A DNA stretch of 64,000 nt from Methanothermobacter sp. Lineage in GTDB: Archaea > Methanobacteriota > Methanobacteria > Methanobacteriales > Methanothermobacteraceae. Numbering within the stretch: the stretch's first letter is position 1; every line of letters starts with the position of its first letter. This document shows, piece by piece, positions 8,475-17,061 of this stretch. The notes under the pieces were generated by a model, which searched no databases, had not been told where the DNA came from, and saw only the letters and a program-made list of their open reading frames with translations. The stretch spans positions 62,001-126,000 of the forward strand of contig NZ_JASFYE010000002.1 of NCBI RefSeq assembly GCF_030055425.1, written 5' to 3'. The position numbers and the translations under genes are program-made.

Positions 8475-9050
8475 CTACAATCTGCCCTTGGTGCTTGGAA
8501 TCATATCGTGTTCAACCCGTACAGCGTCCCTGAGTGCCATTGCAAGTGCCTTGAAGAGTGCCTCGGCCTTATGGTGGTCGTTACTTCCCCTGACAGATGC
8601 ATGGATGTTAATGGCAGCAGAAGCCGCAAATGACTCAAAGAAATGCCCTATGTTATCTGATGAGACATCCCCGATCTTATTAACACCGAAATCAAGTTCA
8701 AGTACCGTGTAGGGTCTTCCACCCAGGTCCAGTGCAACTGTGGCCAGGGACTCATCCATCGGGACCATCGCATGGGCCATCCTCCTTATACCCTTTCCAT
8801 CACCAAGGGCCTCCCTGAGGGCCTCGCCCAGTGTCAGTGCAACATCCTCAACCGTGTGGTGGTCGTCCACCTCCAGATCTCCCCTTGCCTCCACCTCAAG
8901 GTCCATGAGCCCGTGACGGGCCAGCGATCCAAGCATGTGGTCAAGGAATCCAAGACCTGTATTCACATTTGACCTTCCACTGCCATCAAGGTTCAGATCA
9001 ACCTTCACATGGGTTTCAAGGGTTTCCCGGGTCTTCAGACTTCTTCTCAT
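8475..9050 (-). CDS. hisB: Imidazoleglycerol-phosphate dehydratase
   Basis: A 191-residue HisB, which dehydrates imidazole glycerol phosphate to imidazole acetol phosphate in histidine synthesis using two Mn ions. The metal motifs FLDHML, DDHHTVED, SSDNIGHFFES and GSNDHHKAEA are intact. I use the ATG at 9050 because the family begins with this kind of MRRSLKTRET segment; ATG at 9059 would add three residues. The start lies inside the end of the ferredoxin gene, so the pair is translationally coupled. hisG is elsewhere (45 kb), so histidine genes are dispersed. Confidence 0.95.
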   Translation of the reverse strand: MRRSLKTRETLETHVKVDLNLDGSGRSNVNTGLGFLDHMLGSLARHGLMDLEVEARGDLEVDDHHTVEDVALTLGEALREALGDGKGIRRMAHAMVPMDESLATVALDLGGRPYTVLELDFGVNKIGDVSSDNIGHFFESFAASAAINIHASVRGSNDHHKAEALFKALAMALRDAVRVEHDMIPSTKGRL

Positions 9051-9246
9051 AGTTATCATCCCTTATGATCCTTATGGCGCCTTCAGGACATTTACTTGCA
9101 CATATCATGCACTGGTGGCAGAATTCAAGATTTGAGGCTCTGGCAGGTTTTCTCCTGTCTATGGTCCATATCCTGCCCCCCTTGGGACACGCCTCACGGC
9201 ACTCACCGCATCCGGTGCATTTATCTGGATCCACAATTATCTTCAA
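9016..9246 (-). CDS. Small 2[4Fe-4S] ferredoxin
   Basis: A 76-residue protein with two classical cluster motifs: Cys10, 13, 16, 20 (CTGCGECREACP) and Cys43, 46, 49, 53 (CHQCMICASKCP), so it should be a low-potential electron carrier. The linker between clusters is longer than in clostridial ferredoxins and basic (RRKPARAS). Start is TTG at 9246 preceded by GGTGAT. It follows the ModE-like regulator by 18 bases and overlaps hisB by about 35 bases. The redox partner is unknown; the position next to a molybdate/tungstate-type regulator may hint at formylmethanofuran dehydrogenase-linked metabolism, but that is speculation. Confidence 0.9.
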   Translation of the reverse strand: MKIIVDPDKCTGCGECREACPKGGRIWTIDRRKPARASNLEFCHQCMICASKCPEGAIRIIRDDNYEKKSEDPGNP

Positions 9247-9264
9247 TTAAATCACCACCATCAG

Positions 9265-9936
9265 TCATATCTTAAGAACAGTAACAGCAACAGCCTTAAA
9301 ACCAGCATATACATTGGATCCAGGGTTCAGTTTCATTTTACGTTGAGATTCACGTGTTATACGGGTCTTGAGTTTAATGTCCCCTGCATTGATCCTGACG
9401 GTCACAATGTCCCCTTCCAGTTCAAGGCCTGTAACAGTTCCTGGAATGGTGTTCCTCATGCTGGTATCGTACCTCTCACCCATGACCACAATGTCCTCAG
9501 GGTCAACGAGGAGTATGACCTCATCTCCAGGGGATAACCCCTCAACCACTGGCGCCTCCAGGAGGGAGTTTCCCACCCTTATTCTTGAACCATACCCTGA
9601 GATTTCCTCAACGGTTCCCCTGATTTCGTTACTGGAAATCTGCCTTTCGAGGGCCCTCTTTAATTTAAGATACTCAAGGATAACCCTGACGCCTGTTTCT
9701 GTGAGTCTGCTACCTCCACCACCCCCCTTTCCACCCCTTCTGGTTTCCACGACCTCTTCACCGAGGAGTTCCTCAATGTTCTTTATATAGGCAAGGGCGC
9801 TGCGGTAGGGGATACCCGCCTCCTCTGCTGCTTTGCTTATGGAACCCCTGCTCTGGATCAGCCTGAGAAGTCTGAACCTTCTCCCATCCATGGGGACTTC
9901 GGTTCCGTCAATGCTGATTCTGCAGCTGAAGCTCAT
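9265..9936 (-). CDS. ModE-like molybdate/tungstate-responsive regulator
   Basis: 223 residues. The N-terminal winged helix (GRRFRLLRLIQSRGSISKAA, then AGIPYRSALAYIKNIEELLG) and the Gly-rich wing (RRGGKGGGGGSRLT) match the ModE DNA-binding domain. The C-terminal half holds two Mop/TOBE-like oxyanion-binding segments (NEIRGTVEEI... and NTIPGTVTGLELEGD...). In bacteria ModE represses molybdate uptake when loaded with oxyanion; methanogens need Mo or W for formylmethanofuran dehydrogenase. No transporter genes adjoin it; it leads a short operon with the ferredoxin and hisB. Confidence 0.85.
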   Translation of the reverse strand: MSFSCRISIDGTEVPMDGRRFRLLRLIQSRGSISKAAEEAGIPYRSALAYIKNIEELLGEEVVETRRGGKGGGGGSRLTETGVRVILEYLKLKRALERQISSNEIRGTVEEISGYGSRIRVGNSLLEAPVVEGLSPGDEVILLVDPEDIVVMGERYDTSMRNTIPGTVTGLELEGDIVTVRINAGDIKLKTRITRESQRKMKLNPGSNVYAGFKAVAVTVLKI

Positions 9937-9976
9937 TGTAGAACCTATGGATCTTGTTCTTTATATTCTTATGCCA

Positions 9977-11533
9977 TCACCTTGCCCAGCGGTCCATGAG
10001 GTCAGCCACCCTGTTCATGGCTCCTGAGAGGGGGCCCATCCTTGATGCGGACTTCCTCAGAAGCCTCACGTCCCGCTTCTCAACACCCCCTATAAGGAGC
10101 AGGCCTGCACCGTAAACCAGGGGACTGAAGATTATTGCCAGAAGGAGCCCCATGATGGTCCGGGGAAGGAGCAGCATGAAGACCCCCATAACCCCTGATG
10201 CGAATCCTATCCTGAGAAGTGAGAGGCCCGGTGGCTTCACACCGGTTATCTCTGAGGTCTTCCAGAGGATGATGATCATTATGATAAGGGCTGCGATTGT
10301 TGTTGCAAGGGCTCCCCCCTCGATTCCAAGTAATGGTACGAGGGCAACGTTCAGTGCAAGGTTTATGACAGTCCCGGCAACCAGAACGTACATTGGAAGA
10401 CGGGGGTAACCTATCCCCTGGGCGATACTTGATGATATCATGAAGAGGGTGTAGAAGCTCATCCCAACAACCAGTATGCTCAGGGCACCAGCACCGAAGA
10501 TGAAGTTGCTCCCAAAGAGTAGTTCAAGGAGGGGCTCTGAGAAGACTGCTATGCCAACACACATGGGAAGCACAAGGAGAGTCACGACCCTGTATGACTG
10601 TACAATGTAGGTTTCAAGGAGCCTCCTGTCCTTCAGTGCGAAGGCCTCTGATGCCGCAGGAAGAACAGCGGTTGCCACAGAGAGGGATACTACAAGGGGA
10701 AGCCTTGCGATGGGATCAGCCGCGGTGTAGTATCCCACAGAGGTTGTTGCCATGAACACACCTATCACAAATACACTTATATCGTATATCGCCATCTCAG
10801 AGAGGGCGGTGATTATAACGGGGATGGAGAATGAGAGAAGCACTTTCACAAGCCCCAGCTCCTCCCTGATGGTCAGCCTCTTTTCTGGGGGAGCAGGTGG
10901 GAAGTAGCTGTTCATCAGCCTTTTGAATATCAGGATAGCTGATATGGCCGATGCAAGAAAACCCATGGCGGTACCCATAACCGCCCCTGCTGCATAGAAA
11001 CCGGCCATCACAAGGACAACGGCGAGAATTATCATGAAAACCTGCTCAACCGCCCTTGTAATCACGACGTACTCCATCCGGTATATGCCCTGAAATGCGC
11101 CCCTGAAGGCCCCAACTATAACACTGAAGGGTGTTATGAGTGCAACAGCCTGCAGGGGGTACTGGGCGGCCGGTTTATGGAAGAACTGGTTTGCAAGCCA
11201 GGGTGCTGTGAAGAACATTACGAGGGAGAAAGTCAGACCAAGAAATATCATGACCTTCAGCGAGGTTACAACAACCTGCCTGGCCATCTCATCCTCCTTG
11301 AGGGCCCGGTGCTGGGCCACATACTTGGCTATTGCCGGCGGCAGACCCCCAGCGGCCAGTATCTGGAATATCCCCTGGAATGGGAGTGTCAGTCCCAGGA
11401 GTCCGTAGCCCTCGGGTCCAAGGAGACGTGTCATGAGAACCCGGTATATATATCCACCCACCCTGAAGAGGAGGTTGCCGATTATTATAAAGAAGCTGCC
11501 CTTTAAGAGTTTGGAGGTACCTGAAGATGCCAT
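9977..11533 (-). CDS. Polysaccharide flippase (MOP/MVF superfamily)
   Basis: A 518-residue protein with about 14 membrane helices, of the oligosaccharidyl-lipid flippase type (Wzx/SpoVB-like). Motifs such as RVLMTRLLGPEGYGLLGL near residue 32 and AAGGLPPAIAKYVA near residue 60 are typical of the SpoVB/MurJ-like branch. It probably moves lipid-linked sugar units across the membrane for glycan or pseudomurein assembly. The ATG at 11533 is preceded by GGTGATTCA, a good ribosome binding site. It has no close operon partner; polymerase- and glycosyltransferase-like genes lie 5 kb to the left. Confidence 0.9.
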   Translation of the reverse strand: MASSGTSKLLKGSFFIIIGNLLFRVGGYIYRVLMTRLLGPEGYGLLGLTLPFQGIFQILAAGGLPPAIAKYVAQHRALKEDEMARQVVVTSLKVMIFLGLTFSLVMFFTAPWLANQFFHKPAAQYPLQAVALITPFSVIVGAFRGAFQGIYRMEYVVITRAVEQVFMIILAVVLVMAGFYAAGAVMGTAMGFLASAISAILIFKRLMNSYFPPAPPEKRLTIREELGLVKVLLSFSIPVIITALSEMAIYDISVFVIGVFMATTSVGYYTAADPIARLPLVVSLSVATAVLPAASEAFALKDRRLLETYIVQSYRVVTLLVLPMCVGIAVFSEPLLELLFGSNFIFGAGALSILVVGMSFYTLFMISSSIAQGIGYPRLPMYVLVAGTVINLALNVALVPLLGIEGGALATTIAALIIMIIILWKTSEITGVKPPGLSLLRIGFASGVMGVFMLLLPRTIMGLLLAIIFSPLVYGAGLLLIGGVEKRDVRLLRKSASRMGPLSGAMNRVADLMDRWAR

Positions 11534-11609
11534 TGAATCACCGGAAAAATAAATCTGATAGCGCCTTAAATAAGCCTTTTGGTCGAAGTTGCAATGATAA
11601 AAAAATAGC

Positions 11610-12194
11610 TTATGGGGTCTGGGAATTCAGAAATCTCTTAAACATTTTGAGGGTTTTATCAAGGGTTTTAAACCCGTAGGAGTCCTCCTTAACGCCCTCG
11701 ACGGTGTCCCTTGACCAGAGACACGCCCCCAGGTTTGCTCCGAAGGACCCCCCGCTTACTGGTATTACTCCGTTGAGGATGTAGAAGGTGTGTATCTGCA
11801 TGAGGGCAGGTTCCTGCCCCCCGCACCTGTCGCCACCAACAGCTATGCCCATGCCCAACTTACCCCTCAGGGAGTCGTAGTCCTCTGCGCCAAGCGCCCG
11901 GCAGCGGTCCATTATGGCCTTCACCTGGGCGCTGACACCACCATTGTAGACAGGGGTTGCAATTATGATTCCCCGGGCCCCCCTAAGGAGGTCGTAGAGT
12001 GGGTACATGTCGTCCTTCAGCACACACTCCTTATTTCTGAGGCAGTAGTCACAGTGCCTGCAGGGTGAGATGCTCTTACCCCTAACGGTGAAGAACTCCG
12101 TTTCAAGTCCCTCATCCGCCAGTTTTTCAAGGGCCCTTTCAAGCACGTAATGGGTGGCCTGTTTCCTGGGGCTTCCACATATACCCACTATCAT
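11610..12194 (-). CDS. Iron-sulfur flavoprotein (Isf-like, NADPH-dependent FMN reductase fold)
   Basis: 194 residues with a flavodoxin-like fold. GSPRKQATHYVLERAL binds the FMN phosphate and TPVYNGGVSAQVKAIMDR is the second flavin motif. Between them Cys45, 48, 51 and 57 form the compact C-x2-C-x2-C-x5-C motif that binds a 4Fe-4S cluster in archaeal Isf proteins, which reduce O2 or H2O2 or carry electrons from ferredoxin. I prefer ATG at 12194 with GGGGAT upstream; a TTG two codons earlier is possible. It follows Fae-Hps by 18 bases and may share its transcript. Confidence 0.9.
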   Translation of the reverse strand: MIVGICGSPRKQATHYVLERALEKLADEGLETEFFTVRGKSISPCRHCDYCLRNKECVLKDDMYPLYDLLRGARGIIIATPVYNGGVSAQVKAIMDRCRALGAEDYDSLRGKLGMGIAVGGDRCGGQEPALMQIHTFYILNGVIPVSGGSFGANLGACLWSRDTVEGVKEDSYGFKTLDKTLKMFKRFLNSQTP

Positions 12195-12212
12195 ATGCAA
12201 TCCCCTTATCGG

Positions 12213-13433
12213 CTAGATTGACTCGTCCTCGTCAAGGGGCAGTCTCATGGTGTCTGGGTCCTGGGGCATGTGCTCCAGGAAGTCCTCGGCGGCCCTCCTA
12301 ACATCCCTTGAGCCGATTATGTACCTTCCAACCACTATTATGTCGGCGCCGCTATCAAGGGCCTCCTGCATCTTGGAGGGCGTTATACCGCCTGCAACGG
12401 CCACAAGACCCCTGGGGCCAAGTATATCCTTTATTTCCCTTATGTTGCCCCATTCGCTCATTTCACCAATTTCCTCTCCACGCTCTGCCCTGAGGGTTTC
12501 AAGGTCCACATTCCTGTGGAGGAGGACGATGTCCGGTTTGTATCTGAGGCCCCTGAGTTTATCAACGAAGTTTTCAACATTCATCATGTCCAGTATGGAG
12601 TATATGCCCTGTTTCTGGGCCTCGTGGATGGCCTTCTCAATGGACTCAACGGTTCCAAGACCTGATATGGCCACTGCATCAGCGGTCTCATCTGCGGCCA
12701 TCTTAACCTCTATCCTGCCAACGTCAAGGGTTTTGAGGTCGGCTATTATGAATGCGTCCCTTCGAAGCTCCCTTATCCTGCTTACAACACCAACACCGAA
12801 CTTCTTGACAAGGGGTGTTCCGGCCTCGAGGAGTATCCTTTCCCTGTTGGGGAGGGCGTCAATGATCCTCTCCATCTCCTCCATGCTGTCCAGGTCAAGG
12901 GCAACCTGCAGGTAGGGGGGATTCCAGAGTCTGACTGCTCTGAAGCCCATGATGGGGTGGCTTCCCCGGTCCTTTTCACTGAGGACCTTCCTTGCTGAGG
13001 GGTAGTTCTCCATGGCCCTTCTGAGGGCCAGTTTGGTTGCCCCGTAGTTGTACTGGTATATCTTGCGGTAGTCCTCTGCCTCTGGGTGTATGAATACACT
13101 TACAATTACCACGAGGTCCTCAACCTTTTCCTCGGGGATTATTCCCTCCTCAACTGCATCGGCAACTGCACGGGCAACTGCTGTCTGGGCTGGCCCGAAG
13201 ACCTTATCGGCGTCCTCAAGGCAGCTCACCGTGACCTTGGGTACTATGAGGGTGGCGGGTTTTGTCATGAGGTTAGGCCTTATAACCGATAGAAGTGGTG
13301 TATGACCGAGGGAAAGGCTGGTGAGGCCATTTGCAAAGGCGGCCCCCGCGTTTCCCTCCTTATCACCTATGATGAGATCTATATGGGCGACTTCATTGCC
13401 GCTTCCTATTAGTGCTTCACCTATTCTGTACAA
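12213..13433 (-). CDS. fae-hps: Bifunctional formaldehyde-activating enzyme / 3-hexulose-6-phosphate synthase
   Basis: A 406-residue fusion. Residues 1 to about 165 are Fae ([32 protein letters not shown], the [15 protein letters not shown] block), which condenses formaldehyde with tetrahydromethanopterin. From about 170 follows hexulose-phosphate synthase ([39 protein letters not shown]), which in archaea releases ribulose 5-phosphate from hexulose phosphate together with formaldehyde. The fusion is typical of methanogens that lack the oxidative pentose pathway, so it supplies ribose and captures the formaldehyde. Start is TTG at 13433 with GGAGG 7 nt upstream. It lies 12 bases after a small membrane protein gene. 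Confidence 0.95.
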   Translation of the reverse strand: MYRIGEALIGSGNEVAHIDLIIGDKEGNAGAAFANGLTSLSLGHTPLLSVIRPNLMTKPATLIVPKVTVSCLEDADKVFGPAQTAVARAVADAVEEGIIPEEKVEDLVVIVSVFIHPEAEDYRKIYQYNYGATKLALRRAMENYPSARKVLSEKDRGSHPIMGFRAVRLWNPPYLQVALDLDSMEEMERIIDALPNRERILLEAGTPLVKKFGVGVVSRIRELRRDAFIIADLKTLDVGRIEVKMAADETADAVAISGLGTVESIEKAIHEAQKQGIYSILDMMNVENFVDKLRGLRYKPDIVLLHRNVDLETLRAERGEEIGEMSEWGNIREIKDILGPRGLVAVAGGITPSKMQEALDSGADIIVVGRYIIGSRDVRRAAEDFLEHMPQDPDTMRLPLDEDESI

Positions 13434-13445
13434 TCTTGATCCTCC

Positions 13446-13742
13446 TTATGTGGTTTGATTTTGAGCCGGTGGTTCGGGTTCTTCAGGTGTCGTGGTGTTT
13501 CCTTCACCGGGCGTGATGGGTGTGATGTTTGTTCTGGTTTTATTCACGGTTTTTTTCGGGTTTTCAGTGCTGACCGGTGCAGGGGATTCATTTGCAAAAC
13601 TCATATCTGTTGTTGCGTTGTCAGCCCAGTCCAGCTGGGTCACGTTCTGTTCATGGGCCCCCATGTACAGGGCAACATTGAAACCGACCATCAGTGCTAT
13701 GATAAGGATCATGGCACCGATAACGATATTCCTGTAGTCCAT
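13446..13742 (-). CDS. Small membrane-anchored Thr/Pro-rich protein, unknown function
   Basis: 98 residues. One N-terminal transmembrane helix (VIGAMILIIALMVGFNVALYM) is followed by a low-complexity tail rich in N, T, P and E with several NxT/S sequons, so the tail is probably outside the cell. No domain recognised. GGTGATC precedes the ATG. It is the first gene of the unit with fae-hps, 12 bases apart, but nothing links the two functionally. Confidence 0.8.
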   Translation of the reverse strand: MDYRNIVIGAMILIIALMVGFNVALYMGAHEQNVTQLDWADNATTDMSFANESPAPVSTENPKKTVNKTRTNITPITPGEGNTTTPEEPEPPAQNQTT

Positions 13743-13794
13743 CAGATCACCTTGATGAGATTGATATAAACTAATTTAGTGTAGGTGATGATGG

Positions 13795-13806
13795 TATTTA
13801 TATGTA
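13795..13806 (-). promoter_or_regulatory. TATA box for the small membrane protein / fae-hps unit
   Basis: On the minus strand the sequence reads ACATATAAATAC, a strong archaeal TATA box about 55 bases before the ATG at 13742. That gives a short leader containing the GGTGATC ribosome binding site. A second TATA-like TTTATATC lies nearer the gene. Confidence 0.45.
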
Positions 13807-13822
13807 TTGAAGAAGAAGATAC

Positions 13823-13885
13823 GGGATTTTAATGGCTGAAATCCAGTGGAGTTCCAGGTATCATGGAGTTTCAGCCAGAAATCCC
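13823..13885. terminator. Long imperfect hairpin after trpB2
   Basis: GGGATTT (13823-13829) pairs with AAATCCC (13879-13885) and TGGCTGAAA (13833-13841) with TTTCAGCCA (13869-13877), then TCCA with TGGA inside. The 63-nt structure begins about 20 bases after the trpB2 stop and, on the minus strand, is followed by a TCTTCTTCTT tract. A terminator is the simplest reading; a structured RNA is possible. Confidence 0.55.
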
Positions 13886-13905
13886 CATTAATTCATTCTG
13901 GACTC

Positions 13906-15192
13906 TCAGATTTTGCCCTCAAGATAGTCCCCGTAACCCTTGAGGTCAAGGAGCCCGTGGCCAGAGAAGCTTACAACTATTGTTTTCTCCTCACCGGTCT
14001 CTCTGCACTTTCTGGCCTCCTCCATGGCAACACTTATGGCGTGGCAGGTTTCCGGTGCAGGGACGACCCCTTCGGCCTTTGCAAATTTAACACCGCTCTC
14101 AAATATCTCATGCTGCGCCACGGCTCTGGCCTTGACGATGCCCTCCTTCACCAGGAGTGCAACCTGCGGTGACATTCCATGGTACCTCAGACCACCTGCG
14201 TGCACGGAGGGGGGTACAAAGTCGTGACCGAGTGTGTACATCTTGAGGAGTGGTGTCATACCTGCAGTGTCACCGAAGTCGTAACGGTATTCTCCCTGGG
14301 TGAGGGTCGGGCAGGATCTTGGTTCAGCTGCTATGAATTCACAGTCGAGTTTACCATCAATTTTATCCTTTATGAATGGGAAAACCGCCCCGCCAAAGTT
14401 GCTCCCCCCTCCAACACAGCCTATCATGATGTCAGGTGTTTCACCCGCTATTTCCAGCTGCTTCTGTGTTTCAAGACCTATCACGGTCTGGTGTAAGAGA
14501 ACATGGTTGAGGACACTTCCCAGGGAGTAGTAAACGTTTTCATACTGGAGGGCCTCCTCCATGGCCTCTGATATGGCTATACCAAGGGAGCCCGGGTGTT
14601 CAGGGTCCTCACTGAGTATTTTCCTTCCGAATTCGGTATGGTCACTTGGTGATGGGACAACCTCGCCACCATAGAGCTGCATTATTGTTTTCCTGAAGGG
14701 CTTCTGGTTGAAGGAAACCCTGACCATGTAAACCTTGCACTGGAGGTCCATGAGTGAACATGCAAGGGAAAGGGCTGTTCCCCACTGGCCAGCACCAGTT
14801 TCTGTTGTGAGCCTTTCAGCGCCATCTTCACGGGCATAGTATGCCTGTGCTATGGCAGTATTCAATTTGTGGCTTCCTGTGGGTGAGTAATCCTCCCTCT
14901 TGTAGTATATCCTGGCGGGGGTGTCAAGCATCTCCTCAAGGCCCTTTGCCCTGAAAAGTGGGGTGGGCCTTCCGATCATCTTGTAGACATCTCTGACCTC
15001 ACGGGGGATCTTTATCCAGCGCTCCATTGACATCTCCTGCTCAAGGACACCCCTTGAGAACACCCTTGGAAGGTTCTCTATGTTCTCTCCGCCCTCAGGG
15101 TTTCTGGGTTCTGGTAGTGGTGATGGCAGGTCCGGGTTGATGTTGTACCATTTTTTTGGTATTTCGTTTTCGTCAAGAACAATCTTGTTCAT
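13906..15192 (-). CDS. trpB2: TrpB2-type tryptophan synthase beta chain
   Basis: 428 residues of the TrpB2 branch, which joins indole and serine to make tryptophan without depending tightly on a TrpA partner. The PLP lysine is Lys109 in [11 protein letters not shown], the [11 protein letters not shown] loop is intact, and [10 protein letters not shown] is the PLP phosphate-binding loop. The long N terminus and the RRYHGMSP-like [15 protein letters not shown] stretch are TrpB2 features. It stands apart from any trp operon. TGTACA sites in its promoter suggest control by the tryptophan repressor TrpY. GGTGAT precedes the ATG. Confidence 0.94.
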   Translation of the reverse strand: MNKIVLDENEIPKKWYNINPDLPSPLPEPRNPEGGENIENLPRVFSRGVLEQEMSMERWIKIPREVRDVYKMIGRPTPLFRAKGLEEMLDTPARIYYKREDYSPTGSHKLNTAIAQAYYAREDGAERLTTETGAGQWGTALSLACSLMDLQCKVYMVRVSFNQKPFRKTIMQLYGGEVVPSPSDHTEFGRKILSEDPEHPGSLGIAISEAMEEALQYENVYYSLGSVLNHVLLHQTVIGLETQKQLEIAGETPDIMIGCVGGGSNFGGAVFPFIKDKIDGKLDCEFIAAEPRSCPTLTQGEYRYDFGDTAGMTPLLKMYTLGHDFVPPSVHAGGLRYHGMSPQVALLVKEGIVKARAVAQHEIFESGVKFAKAEGVVPAPETCHAISVAMEEARKCRETGEEKTIVVSFSGHGLLDLKGYGDYLEGKI

Positions 15193-15264
15193 GGTATCAC
15201 CTTAGATTTCATGATAAGGTCGTGTTATCATCAGCATTTACATGCATGATGTCTCTTTAAAGAA

Positions 15265-15296
15265 CTATTTAAAACTTTACAGTACATATCTGTACA
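15265..15296 (-). promoter_or_regulatory. trpB2 promoter with TRP-box-like operators
   Basis: On the minus strand a TTTTAAATAG TATA element (about 15265-15275) is immediately preceded by a degenerate TGTACT (15281-15286 in complement) and a perfect TGTACA (15291-15296). TGTACA is the known TRP box bound by TrpY in Methanothermobacter, which controls both the trp operon and trpB2. The boxes would block TBP/TFB access. Confidence 0.7.
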
Positions 15297-15339
15297 TTTA
15301 GGAAACGGTTAATAAATGGGGGGAAGATATGATTCCCAT

Positions 15340-16359
15340 ATGAAGATACTTGCAGTTGATGTGGGTGCAGGGACCCAGGATATAATGTACCATGACACTG
15401 CGGTTGATAGAATTGAAAATTCCATAAAGATGGTAATGCCCTCACCCACAAGGATAATCGCAGAAAGGATCAGGGGAATCAGTGAGGACATCTTCATTCA
15501 TGGCCAGACAATGGGTGGGGGACCCGTGAGCAGGGCCATAATGGAACACCTTGAGAGGGGCTACCGGGTTGTAATGACCCCCGAGGCAGCAAGGACCATC
15601 AGGGACGACCTTGAAAGGGTCAGGGCAATGGGGGTAGAGATATCAGACAGGGACCCTGGCCTGAGGAGGGTGAAGTTAGCGGATGTGGATCTCGGGGCCA
15701 TAGCAGGGGCCCTGGGACACTTTGATGTTGAACTGGAGATTGACTTCCTGGGGGTGGCTGTTCAGGACCATGGTGCAGGTGGTGATATTGGTGATAGGAA
15801 CTTCCGTTTCATGAAGATCAGGGAGAAACTCAGAGAACCATTGAAACCTCAGCAGTTCTCATACCTCGGCGACGTACCCGATTACTTCACAAGGATGAAA
15901 TCCATTGAGGAGGCACTTGATTATCCTCTCCTTATGATGGACTCCAAGTTTGCCTCAATAGCAGGGGCACTCCTTGACCCCGCAGTGGACTCAGATGGGC
16001 CGCTGGTCGCTGTTGATGTGGGTAACGGCCACACGCTGGCAGCCAGCATACTGGATGGCAGGATACATGGGGTCATGGAGCACCACACAAAAATGCTGTC
16101 CCCTGAGAAACTTGAGGAACTCCTCCTTAAACTCGCCCATGGTGAGATAACCCACCGGGAGGTCCATGGCGACGGCGGTCATGGTGCCCATGTCCTCGGA
16201 GGGGTGGGTGAGCCTGAGGTGGTTGTTGCAACTGGTCCACAGAGGATTATTCTCGATGAAACATCCCTCAGTGTCCACCATGCTGCACCTGCAGGGGACG
16301 TCATGATGACAGGGCCCGTGGGGCTCATAGGGAGCATAGAATACAGGGTGATGCACTGA
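15340..16359 (+). CDS. DUF1786 protein (ASKHA-like fold, unknown function)
   Basis: 339 residues. The N terminus (MKILAVDVGAGTQDIM) and a second motif (LVAVDVGNGHTLAASI near residue 222) are phosphate-binding segments of the actin/Hsp70/sugar-kinase fold. The family is archaeal and was sometimes mislabelled as pyruvate-formate lyase activating; no Cys cluster is present. I chose ATG 15340 since the conserved fold starts there; ATG 15316 would add eight residues. The next gene begins 40 bases downstream. No function can be assigned. Confidence 0.85.
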   Translation: MKILAVDVGAGTQDIMYHDTAVDRIENSIKMVMPSPTRIIAERIRGISEDIFIHGQTMGGGPVSRAIMEHLERGYRVVMTPEAARTIRDDLERVRAMGVEISDRDPGLRRVKLADVDLGAIAGALGHFDVELEIDFLGVAVQDHGAGGDIGDRNFRFMKIREKLREPLKPQQFSYLGDVPDYFTRMKSIEEALDYPLLMMDSKFASIAGALLDPAVDSDGPLVAVDVGNGHTLAASILDGRIHGVMEHHTKMLSPEKLEELLLKLAHGEITHREVHGDGGHGAHVLGGVGEPEVVVATGPQRIILDETSLSVHHAAPAGDVMMTGPVGLIGSIEYRVMH

Positions 16360-16398
16360 TGGGTTCAGGGAACATGAGGGCAATTTTAAGGTGATTTC

Positions 16399-17061
16399 AT
16401 GATAAGGATTGACCCCCACATACACACGGTATATTCAGGGGATGCAAGGGGAACGCCACGGGATGTGCTGAAGAGGGCCTCCCTTGTGGGCCTTGATGCA
16501 GTTGCGATTGCAGACCACAATACAATGAAGGGTTCCCGGATTGCAATGGGGGAATCAGCAGAGTTTGGGGTCACGGTGGTCCCTGCAGTGGAACTCAGCA
16601 CATCCGCAGGGCACATAGTGGCACTGGGTGTGCAGGAGGAAATACAGAGGGGCCTCACCCCTGCAGAGACCCTGGATGAAATACACTCACAGGACGCACT
16701 TGCCATAATACCACACCCATTTGTCAGGTACAGACAGGGACTCTTTGTGAACGAGAGAAACCTCCGTGTTGATGCAGTTGAAACCCTCAACTCCCGCTAC
16801 ATAGTTGGTTACTCCAACTGGAGGGCAAGGAAATTCGCAAGAAAGAGGGGCATCCCTGAGATAGGTGCAAGCGACGCACACTTTGTGGAGGCCGTTGGAA
16901 GCTCACTCACGGTCGTGGAGTCTGAAAATACAGCTGACGATATAATTGGGGGTATAAGAAGGGGTAGAACCAGGCCAGAGGGAAGAAGGACACCCCTCCC
17001 CCTGATTTTGAGGGAAGTAATCAACAAAAAGCTCATAGGCAGGATTAGAAATGATATCTGA
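16399..17061 (+). CDS. PHP-domain metal-dependent phosphoesterase
   Basis: 220 residues with the PHP layout: His7, His9 and Asp15 (DPHIHTVYSGD), ADHNT, PAVELST, IIPHPF, and the final GASDAH with Asp and His ligands. Stand-alone PHP proteins of this size hydrolyse phosphoesters such as 3',5'-nucleotide bisphosphates or small sugar phosphates; the substrate here is unknown. GGTGAT lies just before the ATG. It overlaps the DUF63 gene by 11 bases, indicating coupled translation. Confidence 0.9.
   Translation: MIRIDPHIHTVYSGDARGTPRDVLKRASLVGLDAVAIADHNTMKGSRIAMGESAEFGVTVVPAVELSTSAGHIVALGVQEEIQRGLTPAETLDEIHSQDALAIIPHPFVRYRQGLFVNERNLRVDAVETLNSRYIVGYSNWRARKFARKRGIPEIGASDAHFVEAVGSSLTVVESENTADDIIGGIRRGRTRPEGRRTPLPLILREVINKKLIGRIRNDI

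Noticed and set aside
8418-8712. Short plus-strand frames over the hisB 3' end
   Set aside because: Antisense to hisB; composition reflects the opposite strand.
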